From: an uncultured Rubrobacteraceae bacterium
Lineage (GTDB): Bacteria > Actinomycetota > Rubrobacteria > Rubrobacterales > Rubrobacteraceae
Assembly: GCA_902805985.1 (NCBI GenBank)
Contig: CADCUW010000052.1
Coordinates: 1-8,195, forward strand
Direction: 5' to 3'
Length of the DNA stretch: 8,195 nucleotides
The translations under genes were made by a program, and so were the position numbers. Position 1 is the first letter of the stretch. Each line of letters starts with the position of its first letter. This document shows positions 7,595-8,195 of the stretch, piece by piece. A model generated the notes under the pieces. That model was not told the origin of the DNA. It did no database searches and saw only the letters and a list, made by a program, of their open reading frames with translations.

Positions 7595-8195
7595 AAGCCG
7601 TGGCGGTCATCCCTGGCGAGAAGGGCAGCATCCACCTGACGGATCTGCCCGAACCGAACGTCGGAGACGTTCCCGGCGGGCGCGGCGTTCTGGTGGAGGT
7701 GTTGCGGGTCGGGGTCGACGGGACGGACAAGGAGATCAACGCCGCCGAGTACGGCGCGGCGCCCGAAGGCTACGACTTCCTGGTGACGGGCCACGAGTCT
7801 CTCGGGCGGGTCCTGGAAGTGGGGCCGAACGTCCGGGACGTTCGGCCCGGGGACTACGCGGTCGCGACGGTGCGGCGCCCCGGGAACAGCATATACGATC
7901 GTGTCGGCCTCTCCGACATGACCACAGATGAGACGTATCGCGAGCGCGGCATCAACCTGCTGCACGGCTACCTGACCGAGCGCTACGTGGACGACGCCGG
8001 GTTCATCGTCGGGGTGCCGGCCGCCATGGGCGAGGTCGGCGTGCTGCTGGAGCCTATGAGCATCGTGGAGAAAGGGATCGAGCAGGCCTACGAGATACAG
8101 CGCCGTCTCAAGGTCTGGCGGCCGGCGCGCGCGGCCGTCGTCGGCGCCGGCACTTTAGGGCTTCTGGCCACGTTGCTGCTGCGGCTGCGGGGTCT
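7591..8195 (+). CDS. Glucose 1-dehydrogenase, medium-chain zinc-dependent, haloarchaeal-like variant (C-terminus beyond window)
   Basis: The first 201 residues are present and the frame is open at the window edge. [13 protein letters not shown] is the family start. The catalytic zinc region reads [10 protein letters not shown] with Asp43 where most zinc alcohol dehydrogenases have Cys, then TGHESLG with His68 and Glu69, and [10 protein letters not shown] with Glu154. The structural-zinc lobe, normally four Cys after TVRRP, reads [18 protein letters not shown] with no Cys, before [12 protein letters not shown] Rossmann motif VGAGTLG (184-190) begins the NAD(P) domain. This matches glucose dehydrogenases of the archaeal group, especially haloarchaeal ones, which oxidise glucose to gluconolactone with NAD(P)+. 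The gene begins in the ATGA overlap with the MOSC gene and lies downstream of two glucose-releasing hydrolases, which supports glucose as substrate. Other sugars such as galactose are possible. Confidence 0.88.
   Translation, partial: MKAVAVIPGEKGSIHLTDLPEPNVGDVPGGRGVLVEVLRVGVDGTDKEINAAEYGAAPEGYDFLVTGHESLGRVLEVGPNVRDVRPGDYAVATVRRPGNSIYDRVGLSDMTTDETYRERGINLLHGYLTERYVDDAGFIVGVPAAMGEVGVLLEPMSIVEKGIEQAYEIQRRLKVWRPARAAVVGAGTLGLLATLLLRLRG
7656..7672. repeat. Palindromic element GAACGTC-N3-GACGTTC, copy 1
   Basis: Perfect 7-base arms 7656-7662 and 7666-7672 with a GGA centre, 66 bases into the glucose dehydrogenase gene. It encodes PNVGDV. The same 14 fixed bases recur at 7827-7843 in the same codon phase. 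Confidence 0.6.
7822..7848. repeat. Perfect 12-base inverted repeat containing the same palindromic element, copy 2
   Basis: Arms GGGCCGAACGTC (7822-7833) and GACGTTCGGCCC (7837-7848) pair perfectly around CGG. The core 7827-7843 repeats copy 1, whose centre is 171 bases upstream. It lies in coding sequence for [11 protein letters not shown], a normal stretch of this family, so it may be codon coincidence. A 12-pair stem with a three-base loop would be very stable in the mRNA. Confidence 0.65.

Overview
This is a high-GC bacterial window whose codon use, frequent TTG/GTG starts and gene content suggest a Rubrobacter-like deep-branching actinobacterium. This is inference: no rRNA or taxonomic marker is present. 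The case rests mainly on a GH63 enzyme resembling mannosylglycerate/glucosylglycerate hydrolases next to a GH15 trehalase/glucoamylase-type enzyme, which fits an organism that makes trehalose and mannosylglycerate as compatible solutes.

Layout. (1) Positions 1-720, minus strand: the end of a tryptophan operon, trpF followed by the first 40 codons of trpB, which overlap by 17 bases. (2) 721-873: a divergent intergenic region. (3) 874-3068, plus strand: a two-gene unit of a MerA/Lpd-like FAD disulfide oxidoreductase and a TVP38/TMEM64 (VTT/DedA-type) membrane protein, two partners that elsewhere occur as one fused protein. (4) 3069-3333: no intact gene, but a strong GC hairpin and a possible frameshifted remnant of a small membrane protein. 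(5) 3334-6533: the GH63 hydrolase and a GH15 enzyme, overlapping by 4 bases. (6) 6546-6921: a broken 6-phosphogluconate dehydrogenase gene, reduced to its C-terminal third and also frameshifted. (7) 6923-7594: a MOSC-domain (YiiM-like) protein. (8) 7591 to the window end: a zinc-dependent medium-chain glucose 1-dehydrogenase, overlapping the MOSC gene by ATGA.

How it fits together (inference). The plus-strand genes from 3334 onward read as a sugar/osmolyte-use cluster. GH63 would release glucose or mannose from glycosylglycerates, GH15 would release glucose from trehalose or alpha-glucans, glucose dehydrogenase would oxidise it to gluconolactone, and 6-phosphogluconate dehydrogenase would once have linked it to the pentose phosphate pathway. 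That last gene is now dead here, so a second copy elsewhere or an Entner-Doudoroff-type route would be needed.

The most interesting points are three. The glucose dehydrogenase has Asp in place of the usual zinc Cys and no structural-zinc cysteines, as in haloarchaeal enzymes. The FAD reductase has Tyr/Gln where the disulfide reductase His/Glu dyad normally sits. A perfect palindromic element, GAACGTC-N3-GACGTTC, occurs twice within the glucose dehydrogenase gene. I saw no CRISPR array, mobile element, tRNA or rRNA, and nothing that convincingly amounts to an undescribed system.
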